This document shows, in pieces, positions 26,904-35,785 of a stretch of DNA of 64,000 nt. The notes below the pieces were generated by a model. It was not told the origin of the DNA and ran no database searches. It saw nothing but the letters and a program-made list of their open reading frames with translations. Position 1 is the stretch's first letter; every line of letters begins with the position of its first letter. A program made the translations under genes and the position numbers. Source of the stretch: an uncultured Myxococcales bacterium (lineage in GTDB: Bacteria; Myxococcota_A; UBA9042; DTJE01); the NCBI GenBank assembly GCA_903936705.1, contig CAIZWN010000078.1, forward strand, positions 1 through 64,000, written 5' to 3'.

Positions 26904-28466
26904 GTGGACCCGATCATCTTGATGGTCCTCGGCGTTCTCCTTGGGCTGGTCCTGGGCGGTGGTGCTGCTTTTGCAGTCCTGCGCGGAAACATCCGCGCCA
27001 AGTCTGCTGAAGCTGACACTCGTGTGGTCGAGGCCGTGCGCGACGTCGAAAGACGTTGTGCTGCGGAACTGGCCAATTCCCAGGCGAATGCTCGAGGGGC
27101 CGAGGAGAAGGTTCGGAATCTGGATCGTGATCTGAAGGGTGCGCGCACCGAGGGTCAGAAGCGCGAAGAGAAGTTGGTCAAGCGCGAGGAAACGGTCGAA
27201 CGCAAGGCCGAGACTCTGACCTCCCGCGAGACCGAGGTGGTTCGTCGCGAGAAGTCCGTTGCCCAGAAGGAAGAGTCTATCGAGTCGAATGCCAAGGAGA
27301 ATGAACGCTTGGTGGTCGAGGCCCGGGCGACCCTTGAGCGCATTGCCGGCATGAGTGGCGACGAGGCCCGACGGTACATGACCGAGCGTTTGACCGAAGA
27401 GGTCAAGATCTCGGCCGCCCGGCAGATCAAGATGATCGAGGACGAAGCCAAGGAGGAGGCCGAGAAGCGTGCCAAGCGCATCATCGGCATCGCAATCGGG
27501 CGATACGCTGGCGAGTACACCAACGAACGTACCGTGTCGGTTGTCACGCTGCCCAGCGAGGAGATGAAGGGGCGGATCATCGGGCGCGAGGGACGCAATA
27601 TTCGCGCGTTCGAGGCCGCGACTGGTATCGATGTCATCATTGACGACTCGCCGGACACGGTGACATTGTCCGGGTTCAACCCGGTACGCCGCGAGATAGC
27701 GCGCCTGTCGCTGGAGATGCTGGTCAAGGACGGCCGAATCCATCCCGCACGGATCGAGGAGATCGTCGAGAAGAGTACCAAGGAAGTCGAACAGAAGATG
27801 AAGGAGGCCGGTGAGGATGCGTTGTTCCAGCTTTCGCTGGGCACGATGCACCCGGAACTGGTCAAGCTGCTGGGCCGGATGAAGTTCCGGACTTCCTACG
27901 GCCAGAACGTTCTGGCCCATAGTATTGAATGCGGCTTCCTGTCGGGTCTCATGGCTTCGGAACTGGGTCTGCCTGTCAAGGAAGCGCGTCGAGCCGGCCT
28001 GCTTCACGACCTGGGCAAGGCGATTGACCACGAGATTGAGGGGCCGCATGCCCTGACAGGTGCCAACGTTGCGCGCAAGTTCGGCGAGTCGGCCGAAGTT
28101 GTCCATGCAATCGCGGCTCACCACGAGGAAGAGAAACCGATGACACTGCTGGCGCAGATTGTCATCGCCAGTGATGCCATTTCGGGCGCTCGCCCCGGGG
28201 CCCGGCGTGAAAGCCTTGAGAACTACGTGAAACGCCTTGAGGATCTGGAAGGGATATCCAATTCCTTCCCGGGCGTCGAACGTTCGTATGCCATCCAGGC
28301 GGGCCGCGAGGTTCGTGTTCTTGTGGCGCACGAAAAGGTGTCGGATGACGGCGCGACCGTTCTGGCGCGCGACATAGCCCGAAAGATCGAGGAGAAACTG
28401 GCCTATCCAGGGCAGATCAGGATCTGCGTGATCCGCGAAACCCGTGCCGTCGAGTACGCGAAGTAG
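26904..28466 (+). CDS. rny: Ribonuclease Y
   Basis: Membrane-anchored endoribonuclease that starts mRNA decay. GTG start with a perfect AGGAGG 8 bases upstream. Residues ~3-22 form a transmembrane helix (ILMVLGVLLGLVLGGGAAFAVL), ~25-200 a long charged coiled coil, then a KH domain with GREG (~225, IIGREGRNIRAFE) and an HD domain with HDLGKAID (~367). 520 aa is the standard length. The tyrS start lies 49 bp downstream. Confidence 0.96.
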   Translation: MDPIILMVLGVLLGLVLGGGAAFAVLRGNIRAKSAEADTRVVEAVRDVERRCAAELANSQANARGAEEKVRNLDRDLKGARTEGQKREEKLVKREETVERKAETLTSRETEVVRREKSVAQKEESIESNAKENERLVVEARATLERIAGMSGDEARRYMTERLTEEVKISAARQIKMIEDEAKEEAEKRAKRIIGIAIGRYAGEYTNERTVSVVTLPSEEMKGRIIGREGRNIRAFEAATGIDVIIDDSPDTVTLSGFNPVRREIARLSLEMLVKDGRIHPARIEEIVEKSTKEVEQKMKEAGEDALFQLSLGTMHPELVKLLGRMKFRTSYGQNVLAHSIECGFLSGLMASELGLPVKEARRAGLLHDLGKAIDHEIEGPHALTGANVARKFGESAEVVHAIAAHHEEEKPMTLLAQIVIASDAISGARPGARRESLENYVKRLEDLEGISNSFPGVERSYAIQAGREVRVLVAHEKVSDDGATVLARDIARKIEEKLAYPGQIRICVIRETRAVEYAK

Positions 28467-28515
28467 CGCGGCCTGCGCAGGGGCCAAATCCCCCCTACCA
28501 GCGCGGAGCAACCCA

Positions 28516-29775
28516 ATGGACGAACGCAACCCTGTCATCGAGGCGCAACTGGCCGAGTTGCTGGTCGGTTCCGTCAAGTGCGAGACTTCGGCCGACCTGT
28601 ACCGCAAACTGGCGCGGTCGCAGGCCACCGGCATTCCGCTGGTAGTCAAGGCCGGCTTTGACCCGACTGCGGCGGATCTGCACCTAGGTCACACCGTCGT
28701 GTTGAGCCGGATGCGTCGGTTTCAGGAAATGGGCCATCAGGTCGTATTCATCGTCGGTGACTTCACGTCGCTGATTGGCGACCCTACAGGGCGGAATGAG
28801 ACCCGCAAGCCACTTACACCCGATCAGATTCGGATAAACGCCGAAACGTACACGGCGCAGGTGTTCAAGGTCCTGGATCCTGCAAAAACCATCGTTCGGT
28901 ACAACAGCGAATGGTTGCGTCCGCTGGGTGCCGAAGGTTTGATCCGACTTGCTGCGACCTATACCGTAAGCCGAATGCTGGAGCGTGACGATTTCAAGAA
29001 ACGATTCGCATCCGAGATTCCAATAGGAGTACACGAGTTCCTCTATCCCCTGCTGCAGGCCTACGATAGCGTTGCGCTGAAGGCCGATGTGGAGCTTGGC
29101 GGATCTGACCAGTTGTTCAACCTGCTGGTCGGTCGATCGCTGCAGCGTGACCACGGGCAGGAGCCGCAGGTCGTGCTGACGATGCCTCTGCTGGAAGGTA
29201 CTGACGCCAGGATGGTGGATGGCGTGCTGACCGGGTCCAAGATGTCCAAGTCGCTGGGCAACTATATAGGGGTTTCCGAGGAGCCTACGAACCAGTTTCT
29301 GAAGATCATGTCCGTCAGTGACGACCTGATGTGGCGGTACTTTGATCTGCTTAGCGCGCGGTCGTTCGCCGCGGTGGCGGGTTTGAAGGCGCTCTGCAAG
29401 GCGCATGAAATGAACCCGCGTGACGTCAAGGAGTCCCTGGCCGCCGAGATCGTTGGCAGGTTTCATGGTCAACCTGCAGCTGACGAAGCCAGGGCAGCGG
29501 CTACCCGCTGGTTGCGCGAAAAGACCGTGGCCGAGCCGGTTGAAAAGACCGTCCGTGCGCCTGCCGAGGGCATCCAGTTGGCGGTGCTGTTGCGAGAAAC
29601 TGGCTTGGCTGCATCGTCAGGTGAAGCACGCAGGCGCATTGCCGAGGGTGCGGTATGGCTGGATGAACAGCGAGTATCTGGCGAGCTGTTGCTGTTCCCG
29701 GGTGAGGTCAAGTCCGTGCGCTATGGTAAGAAGGTCTCTGCACGCATAACGGTCCTGCCCGATTCTGAGGGTTAG
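28516..29775 (+). CDS. tyrS: Tyrosyl-tRNA synthetase
   Basis: Charges tRNA-Tyr. Class I signatures: HLGH at ~56-59 (HIGH) and KMSKS at ~242 (GSKMSKSLGNYIG). FDPTAADLHLGHT and GGSDQLFNLLVGR are family motifs of the TyrZ-type enzyme. The C-terminal ~65 residues are an S4 RNA-binding domain (GLAASSGEARRRIAEGAVWLD). ATG 28516 with GGAG 9 bases upstream gives 419 aa; the longer frame overlaps the rny end and is unlikely. Confidence 0.95.
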   Translation: MDERNPVIEAQLAELLVGSVKCETSADLYRKLARSQATGIPLVVKAGFDPTAADLHLGHTVVLSRMRRFQEMGHQVVFIVGDFTSLIGDPTGRNETRKPLTPDQIRINAETYTAQVFKVLDPAKTIVRYNSEWLRPLGAEGLIRLAATYTVSRMLERDDFKKRFASEIPIGVHEFLYPLLQAYDSVALKADVELGGSDQLFNLLVGRSLQRDHGQEPQVVLTMPLLEGTDARMVDGVLTGSKMSKSLGNYIGVSEEPTNQFLKIMSVSDDLMWRYFDLLSARSFAAVAGLKALCKAHEMNPRDVKESLAAEIVGRFHGQPAADEARAAATRWLREKTVAEPVEKTVRAPAEGIQLAVLLRETGLAASSGEARRRIAEGAVWLDEQRVSGELLLFPGEVKSVRYGKKVSARITVLPDSEG

Positions 29776-29826
29776 CCGCCCGGTTGCCTATATCGCTGCG
29801 ACACCAGGAATCCTGGCAAGAAGATC

Positions 29827-30699
29827 CTAGTCGATGAAGCGTTGTTGAGATTCGTCTGGTTCCGGTCCATCGTGTTTCGGAGCTGCGACGGGTGGCGCTG
29901 CAGGCACAGAGGAGGGAACTTCTGCGTCCTTGGCAAGGGCCACGAGGTTGGCTTCGATACTCAGCTCGGAATCCGGCCCGATCTCGACGACTCGGGTCCA
30001 CGCTTCGTAACCTTCAGCAGTAACACGAACATCATGACGTCCCGGCAACAATACCAGCGGTTGTTCAAGGGGCAAGGGCTTCGCATCGGCGTCGTCCAAC
30101 ATGAACTTCGCGCCAGCAACGTTGCAGTGCACCGCAAGCCGGCCGGGAATAGCTTGCAGCTTCACGGTCAAGCGAGTTTCTCCACCCGGCAGGACAGCAA
30201 AAGTGCGTTTCGTGGTCACATAGCCGGCCTGCGAAACCTCGAGTTCGTGAGTGCCTCGCTTGATCTCAACCCCCGGCCATACCCTTGTTGGCAGGCCATC
30301 GACCAGCACCGTTGCGCTTGCCGGGACCACGGAAACGACAAGATTTCCAGTCAATCTGTCCAGAACGTCAGCAAGTCCTGCCTTTGCAAGAGCAATCTTG
30401 TCTGGATCGGTCTCGGTCTGGACCCAGCGCTCGTACAATCCTCGCGCGCCTGCCAGGTCTCGCTGCTTGTCGTAGATCCTTGCCATCTGACCTAGAAGGG
30501 CAGGCTCTGGATCCAGCTTGTATGCCTTTCGAAAAAGGTCCAGTCCCTGTTCAGCCTTGCCTAGTTCCAACATGACTGCCGCAACACGGGCAACGGCAGC
30601 TGACTTCTCCTTTGCCGATTGTGCAAAAACCGGGTCGGCAATCGATGCCAGACAGGCAGTTGCAAGACACCCAAAAAAGCCAAGCCACCAAGGCTTCAT
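29827..30699 (-). CDS. Secreted TPR/PEGA-domain protein
   Basis: ATG 30699 follows AGGGGG. A signal peptide (MKPWWLGFFGCLATACLASIADPVFA) precedes a TPR-like helical part (~30-110: AEQGLDLFRKAYKLDPEPALLGQMARIYDK). Two PEGA-type beta domains follow: LVVSVVPASATVLVDGLP...HELEVSQAGYVT and LAVHCNVAGAKFMLDD...HDVRVTAEGYEAW. PEGA domains are extracytoplasmic and often tied to surface layers or cell wall. The C-terminus is Pro/Ala rich. It is last in a minus-strand run after ybeY (85-bp gap). Confidence 0.8.
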   Translation of the reverse strand: MKPWWLGFFGCLATACLASIADPVFAQSAKEKSAAVARVAAVMLELGKAEQGLDLFRKAYKLDPEPALLGQMARIYDKQRDLAGARGLYERWVQTETDPDKIALAKAGLADVLDRLTGNLVVSVVPASATVLVDGLPTRVWPGVEIKRGTHELEVSQAGYVTTKRTFAVLPGGETRLTVKLQAIPGRLAVHCNVAGAKFMLDDADAKPLPLEQPLVLLPGRHDVRVTAEGYEAWTRVVEIGPDSELSIEANLVALAKDAEVPSSVPAAPPVAAPKHDGPEPDESQQRFID

Positions 30700-30783
30700 C
30701 AAACCCCCTATTGCGCCGTCAACCGGAGCCGAGACTCTAGCGCACCCGGTTCACCAGAGACAAGGTCATGACCTGGGAATTGC

Positions 30784-31236
30784 CTACCGCTGGGCCTTGG
30801 CAAGAATTCTTTTCTGCGCTGCGGTCATCCGTCGTCTGGATGATGGGTCCTGGTGATCATGACCCAGCAGGTGACACAGGCCGTGGACGAAAAGAAATAC
30901 CAACTCGTCATTGAAACCGTGAGTGGCATCCGAGTCAGGCACATGAATCGGCCCCTGGTCCTTCGCTCGCTCCAGCGAGATCACGACGTCCCCAAGCTCG
31001 TCGCTGGCAAAAGCAGCATCCTCGCCCTCGCGGGCCGAGAATGACAGCACATCAGTTGGCCGATCAATGTCTCGCCAGTCGCGGTTAAGGCGCCTGATTG
31101 CGGCGTCTGACACAAGGACAAGTGTCACATTTGAATCGCCTACCCCAGCGGCCTCGATGGCAGCATTCAGGCGAGGACGAACAGATTTGGTATCGACCGA
31201 AACCTTCCGTTGCCGATTCAGAATCGTCAATGGCAT
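30784..31236 (-). CDS. ybeY: Endoribonuclease YbeY (rRNA maturation factor)
   Basis: Metal-dependent RNase acting in 16S rRNA 3' maturation and ribosome quality control. The zinc motif H-x3-H-x5-H is present as His118, His122 and His128 (VHGLCHLLGHDH). NRDWRDIDRPTDVLSF and LGDVVISLERA are the two other family blocks. 150 aa, normal length. It is not next to phoH or era as in many genomes, but downstream of the DUF4388 gene. Confidence 0.95.
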   Translation of the reverse strand: MPLTILNRQRKVSVDTKSVRPRLNAAIEAAGVGDSNVTLVLVSDAAIRRLNRDWRDIDRPTDVLSFSAREGEDAAFASDELGDVVISLERAKDQGPIHVPDSDATHGFNDELVFLFVHGLCHLLGHDHQDPSSRRRMTAAQKRILAKAQR

Positions 31237-31285
31237 GAAAGCCTCCTCGTATAGTCGATTCCCGATAATCCAGGGTATTGACAGG

Positions 31286-32386
31286 TTACTTCGCTTCCTG
31301 ACCCTCCGGGATCGCGTTCAAACCCAATCGAATGGCTGCGCGGACGTCTCCGGGCAGAACAAAACGAAGGTCGGCAAGATCCTGGAACGAGGTCGCCTGG
31401 TGGTTGAAGGCCAGGTGATAAAGACGCATGGCTCCAAGAAGGCGTTGTTCGGGAGCCTCCCGGAGCAATAAGCGGTACGGGTCCGTCATTCCACCGACAA
31501 GCGGTGGTGCCGGGGCAATTCGACCTGTCCAGGACGCCCAGGCTATGCCAGCCACAAGGAATACAACTGCAGCAAGCAGGGCCACCAGCCGACGTAGTGC
31601 AGATCTTGATGCCCTTGCAGTTGTCGGAACGATGTCAGTGTTGCCGACCGCACGCACAAGCCCGGCTTCGTGCATCGACGCTATGGCACGGGATACTTCG
31701 TACTCGCTCTGGCATGTGGCCAGTGCAATGTCAGCAACGCACCGGCGGCCGTCAAGAAAGAAGTACACCTGGCGTTCGCCTGCGCCAATCTTCAGATCCT
31801 CCCAGCGTTCCTGTGCCTGGTCTGGTCGCGTTGCGGCGGTCCGGCCAAAAACATTGAGAGGGTCCGAAACGACCCGCCTGATGGATGGCAACTCCTGATG
31901 GCGCCTTTGTGCCTCACGCAAAAGAAAGGGTAGAGGAAGCGCACACGCCTCACGCAGGCCTCGAACAGGTGTCCATCTCGCCACGGGCTTCTGTGAGGGG
32001 TCCAGCAGCATGGCCACCACGGTTTCGCGGCACAAAGCTTCTCGCATCGTGGCCAGGGTTCCCTTCGAGACCAGGCCGGCAGGAACGACACCCTCATCCA
32101 GGGGGATGGATGCCTTGCGTGCGGCCCTTTCGACCGCAGGAACGTCCCGGTCCGAAATGATACCTGACCGGATCAGGGCTCCAAGTATTGCTGTTGATGA
32201 AGTCGCCGGATGCGAGACCTGGACAACGCGGCCATCCGAGACCACAAAACTGGCAGTCTCACCCCCTGGCATGTCAATTGACACCGTACCTTGAAGGTTC
32301 TGACGCATGGCCTGCACCAGCATGGAAAACATCAGCGGAGGCTCGGTCGGTCGGCCAACCTGATCTTGCAGGTTCTCTGTTGTCAT
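31286..32386 (-). CDS. DUF4388 (PATAN-like) membrane protein
   Basis: 366 aa. The first ~150 residues match DUF4388: MLVQAMRQNLQGTVSI, then a strand pair FVVSDGRVVQVSHP and the helical SSTAILGALIRSGI. A middle segment with DGRRCVADIALATCQSEYEVSRAIASMHEAGLV looks like a winged-helix fold, common after DUF4388. One transmembrane helix lies near 270-290 (LVALLAAVVFLVAGIAWASW), followed by a ~75-residue extracytoplasmic tail. DUF4388 is frequent in myxobacterial regulatory and gliding-related proteins. ATGA overlap with the TPR/zinc-ribbon gene upstream shows translational coupling. Confidence 0.8.
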   Translation of the reverse strand: MTTENLQDQVGRPTEPPLMFSMLVQAMRQNLQGTVSIDMPGGETASFVVSDGRVVQVSHPATSSTAILGALIRSGIISDRDVPAVERAARKASIPLDEGVVPAGLVSKGTLATMREALCRETVVAMLLDPSQKPVARWTPVRGLREACALPLPFLLREAQRRHQELPSIRRVVSDPLNVFGRTAATRPDQAQERWEDLKIGAGERQVYFFLDGRRCVADIALATCQSEYEVSRAIASMHEAGLVRAVGNTDIVPTTARASRSALRRLVALLAAVVFLVAGIAWASWTGRIAPAPPLVGGMTDPYRLLLREAPEQRLLGAMRLYHLAFNHQATSFQDLADLRFVLPGDVRAAIRLGLNAIPEGQEAK

Positions 32387-34488
32387 GATGTCCGGCTAAT
32401 CCAGGTATCGAGGGCCGAGGCCAAATATACCACCGCAAGCGCAATCGGGGGCCACAGCGGCAATTCAAGGCCCAAATCGCCGGCGTATGCCATGGTGTCG
32501 ATGACCGGAGGATGCGGTGTGACGACAACTCCTACGGCAAGGAACAGGACCAACAGCAGGAGAACGCCGCGAAGCGGCCGCCCGGCAAGCAACTGCCCCA
32601 AGCCGGGTATTGTCAGACAAAGCAAGGGATGAACGATTCGGGACCAATCCCGTTGTTGTTCACGGCGCCGCTGCAGCGCTACAACATCAAGAGGGTCCAG
32701 AAACGCAGGCTTGACCTGTTCAAAAAGACAGGAGGGGCAGTAATCGAAACCCGATGCCTCCCTATTGCATGATGGGCACGATACTGTCTGACATCGAGAA
32801 CATGATGACGCGAACGGCAGCAAACCTCGAACAATGGAGGCAAGTACCAGAATCACTAGGCCGAATAGGCCGATGGATGGAAGATAACCGACTGGGGTCC
32901 GGCCCATGACCCATGCGTTCATTGGTAGGGTAGGTGGCAGCGCCCACGGGTCCACGTCGGAAAACCACACGGTCCAGTCCGGAACAGAGGGCATACCAAG
33001 CTCGGCCATGACCAGCGACGGTGAACCGCATGCCGCCTCGGGTGAGGCAAGTGCTCGCATGCGCACCAGCGAATCAAGGTCGGCATTAGGAGTTGCCGCA
33101 ACGAGTGCCTGGAGGGATTTCTCCATGCCGATGCGGTCGCCCAGAAGCCCCTCTGACAAGGTCAACCCTCGCAGGACCGACGTGGAGCCAGGTGCCAGTC
33201 GCAAGGCGCGTTCGAATGCCTGCAGCGAAGCCGACGCCCGTGCCGTGTCCGGTCGCCCCTGATGACAGGAGACAAGGGCCAGACGCAACCTGATGTTGGC
33301 CAGGTCGGTCGCAACCACGCCGCTCTGATCGGTAGCAAATGGGACCAGTCGAGCCGCGGCCGCCTCGAGAGCCACTGGGGACATCGGCGCGCGCCTGGTT
33401 TCCATCCGAGCAAGGATGACCGGTGCCCAAGGCTCATCGGGATGCTCCAGGCTCCGGTGTGCAAAGGCCGGAAGTTGGTCGTCTCCTACCGACTCCTTTA
33501 GCGACGACCACATCAAGGCACCATCAGAGGACGCGACTCTGCCAGGCAGTAAAACCATTGCCCCCAAAAGGGGAAGGATTGCCACTGAAATGAATCCCGC
33601 GGCAATTGCGACACGTTCGGACCTTCCGGCATAGGGAAGGACCAGCACCATCCATACGGCGGCGGCTGGCACAAGGCCAAAGCCCATCACGATTGGCAAC
33701 AGCAGAACAAGCCCGACAAGCGATACGCCCAGGATCCTCGTGAGACCGGAACCGACGATGGCGCGAAACCTGCGTGACTGGGCCATCTCGAGGGCTGAAA
33801 ATGGGGTGGCCGGGGCCGACGGAAACAAGTCGCCGACATCATGTGCCAGCAGGCGACCGTGTCTTGTCAGAAGGGCCAGGCTCGATACTAGCAGGACAAG
33901 AATAATCGCACCTAGAAGGTAGGTTGCTGCATTGGCGGCGTGAATCGAAATGTCCCTGGGATGACGGCCGAAGGCGCTAAATGCCTCACCCAGAGCATTG
34001 GCTGCTGGCCCGATCCCGTCGAACCCGCGAAGGGCTTCTGTTCTGGCCTGCAGAATGCGCATTTCCGGGTCGTCCGGGGCAAGCCGCACGGCGGCTGCGA
34101 CAATGCGTGTGGCAACTCCCGACGGGATATTCGCGGACGCATCGGGGAATGCTCCGCGAAAGGCTGCCGCAATCGGACCAAGGTTGATGATTCCGGCCTC
34201 GTTTTTCAGTGCCTCAAGTCGAGACAGTGAAAGTTCGACCGCACTCATGTCTCGCCGCTGAAGCGACGACAAGAGTGTTCCGCCCTCGTGGGCAATACCT
34301 GGGGGCAGCGGGTAGACGTAGACGGGAGCGACTGAGGTTGGACCATGTGGCTCGGACGCCAATCCTCTGGCGGTTGGCAGGCAAACCACAAGGAAAAATG
34401 AAGCAATAAGGGTGCAGACCCACAATCGTGATGGGACGCGAGGACGCTGTTCCCCGATGGTAAACCACGGAGCTGGAATTACTTCCAC
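32383..34488 (-). CDS. Multi-pass membrane protein with TPR-like region and zinc ribbon
   Basis: I place the start at GTG 34488 with GGGGGGA just upstream; GTG 34506 is possible. A signal anchor (LWVCTLIASFFLVVCLP) leads to an extracytoplasmic helical part (~60-180). TM helices follow near 190-210 and 255-320. A TPR-like stretch (ARASASLQAFERALRLAPGSTSVLRGLTLSEGLLGD) occupies the middle. After another TM (~545-565) comes a zinc ribbon with paired CxxC (CSRCQTVSCPSCN...YCPSC). The last ~90 residues have TM helices with a PGLGQLLAGRPLRG turn, as in TM2-type proteins. Unknown function; coupled to the DUF4388 protein. Confidence 0.7.
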   Translation of the reverse strand: MEVIPAPWFTIGEQRPRVPSRLWVCTLIASFFLVVCLPTARGLASEPHGPTSVAPVYVYPLPPGIAHEGGTLLSSLQRRDMSAVELSLSRLEALKNEAGIINLGPIAAAFRGAFPDASANIPSGVATRIVAAAVRLAPDDPEMRILQARTEALRGFDGIGPAANALGEAFSAFGRHPRDISIHAANAATYLLGAIILVLLVSSLALLTRHGRLLAHDVGDLFPSAPATPFSALEMAQSRRFRAIVGSGLTRILGVSLVGLVLLLPIVMGFGLVPAAAVWMVLVLPYAGRSERVAIAAGFISVAILPLLGAMVLLPGRVASSDGALMWSSLKESVGDDQLPAFAHRSLEHPDEPWAPVILARMETRRAPMSPVALEAAAARLVPFATDQSGVVATDLANIRLRLALVSCHQGRPDTARASASLQAFERALRLAPGSTSVLRGLTLSEGLLGDRIGMEKSLQALVAATPNADLDSLVRMRALASPEAACGSPSLVMAELGMPSVPDWTVWFSDVDPWALPPTLPMNAWVMGRTPVGYLPSIGLFGLVILVLASIVRGLLPFASSCSRCQTVSCPSCNREASGFDYCPSCLFEQVKPAFLDPLDVVALQRRREQQRDWSRIVHPLLCLTIPGLGQLLAGRPLRGVLLLLVLFLAVGVVVTPHPPVIDTMAYAGDLGLELPLWPPIALAVVYLASALDTWISRTS

Positions 34489-34559
34489 GGATCCCCCCGG
34501 CCACACATACTTCGAAGGATCGGGGGCCGCCAGCCAGGACTACGCTGTGGGACTACGGA

Positions 34560-34661
34560 CTACTTGCCGCGCTTGCGACGTTCATGGCGCATCTTCTTGC
34601 GCATTTTTTCATACTTGTGCTTACGCATCTTCTTCTTGCGCTTCTTGATCACGCTGCTCAT
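34560..34661 (-). CDS. AURKAIP1/COX24-domain small basic protein (ribosomal type)
   Basis: A 33-residue gene below usual length cut-offs. It starts MSSVIKKRKKKMRKHKYEKM and ends RRKRGK; 20 of 33 residues are Lys, Arg or His. This matches the tiny AURKAIP1/COX24 family (mitoribosome mS38-like, bS22 in actinobacteria), which sits on the small ribosomal subunit. AAGGAG lies 8 bases before ATG 34661, and a strong promoter is found upstream at 34703-34731. Monocistronic, divergent from lipA. Confidence 0.9.
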   Translation of the reverse strand: MSSVIKKRKKKMRKHKYEKMRKKMRHERRKRGK

Positions 34662-34702
34662 TCACCCGACTCCTTGGGAAAAGATACCAAAACGCGGACA
34701 GA

Positions 34703-34731
34703 AATGTAGAGGGGTTGGCGGCCTTTGTCAA
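34703..34731 (-). promoter_or_regulatory. Sigma70-type promoter of the 33-aa ribosomal-type gene
   Basis: On the minus strand TTGACA (34731-34726) and TACATT (34708-34703) with 17-base spacing. The predicted start is about 35 bases before the ATG at 34661. Confidence 0.7.
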
Positions 34732-34849
34732 GAAGCCTTGTTGCCTGGTACGCAGCGGATAAGCAAAGCCTGGGGCAGGGGTGGTTCCATCTGCTGGAAA
34801 CACTCGTGGATTTCGTTAAAATGCGGCCGCTTTGCAGCGAGGGTATCTG

Positions 34850-35785
34850 GTGCCACGCGACTTGAATCGTAAGCCCGACTGGGTTCGGATGAGCATTCCC
34901 ACGGGCGGGATTGCCATGGCGATGCAACGCCGTCTGGCCCGATTGGGTTTGCACACTGTTTGCCAGGAGGCCAGGTGTCCCAACCAGGGTGAATGCTGGG
35001 GGGCTGGTACTGCGACCGTCATGATTCTTGGCGATACGTGCACTCGTTCGTGCACATTCTGCGCAGTCAAATCGGGTCATCCGGGTGGCCTTGTTGACGC
35101 CGATGAACCCCGTCGGATTGGCGAGGCGATTTCAGAGGCTGGCCTGGACTACGTCGTGGTGACGTCGGTTGACCGTGATGATTTGCCTGACGGCGGTGCC
35201 GGCCAGTTTGCCGCAACCATCGGGGCGCTTAGGCTGGCTGGCAAAGGAGTCCGGGTCGAGGTTCTGATACCTGGCTACGTGGATACCGCGCTCGCTGCCG
35301 TTGTCGATGCGGCACCCGACGTTTTGGCGCATAATATCGAGGTGGTGCGTCGTCTGACGCCCGAGGTCAGGGACCGCCGGGCGACCTATGATTCCTCGTT
35401 GAATACACTGCGCCAAGCGGTGCAGATGTCCCCGAGTATTCTGACGAAATCATCGTTGATGCTGGGATTTGGCGAGACTGCCGACGAGGTTTCAGAGTGC
35501 CTTCTTGATCTGCGACGGGCTGGCGTTCGCCTGGTAACGATAGGACAGTACCTGCGCCCGTCAGCCAGGCATCATCCGGTTGTTCGATATGTTTCTCCCG
35601 AGGAATTTGCCGACCACGAGCGCGAGGCCAGGTCGATGGGTTTCGAATTCGTTGCGTCAGGGCCCCTGGTCAGGTCGTCGTATCGAGCTGCAGAACTGTT
35701 TACGGCCAAGCGTCTTGGTATCGGCGCCGGAGGAATGGAGGCCGACGCTCGGCCGATGCCTCTGTCAGGACAGGACGATCAGTAG
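34850..35785 (+). CDS. lipA: Lipoyl synthase
   Basis: Radical-SAM enzyme that inserts two sulfurs into octanoyl groups on lipoyl domains. The auxiliary cluster cysteines are Cys38, Cys43 and Cys49 (CQEARCPNQGEC); the radical-SAM triad is Cys64, Cys68 and Cys71 (CTRSCTFC). The C-terminal RSSY serine that binds the auxiliary cluster is present (LVRSSYRA). I use GTG 34850 with GAGGG upstream; a TTG at 34832 is less likely. 311 aa. The 3' end overlaps the convergent deoC by 7 bp. lipB is not adjacent. Confidence 0.95.
   Translation: MPRDLNRKPDWVRMSIPTGGIAMAMQRRLARLGLHTVCQEARCPNQGECWGAGTATVMILGDTCTRSCTFCAVKSGHPGGLVDADEPRRIGEAISEAGLDYVVVTSVDRDDLPDGGAGQFAATIGALRLAGKGVRVEVLIPGYVDTALAAVVDAAPDVLAHNIEVVRRLTPEVRDRRATYDSSLNTLRQAVQMSPSILTKSSLMLGFGETADEVSECLLDLRRAGVRLVTIGQYLRPSARHHPVVRYVSPEEFADHEREARSMGFEFVASGPLVRSSYRAAELFTAKRLGIGAGGMEADARPMPLSGQDDQ

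Noticed and set aside
26871-28649. 592-codon open frame on the minus strand opposite rny
   Set aside because: rny is unmistakable on the plus strand; the antisense frame is a high-GC codon-bias shadow with no domain or start signals.
29802-29816. Short inverted repeat between tyrS and the PEGA gene as a terminator
   Set aside because: CCAGGA/TCCTGG has no T-run on either strand and only a 1-2 base centre; not convincing.
34564-34872. Plus-strand 102-codon frame upstream of lipA
   Set aside because: Overlaps the 33-residue basic gene and its promoter on the minus strand; no ribosome-binding site.
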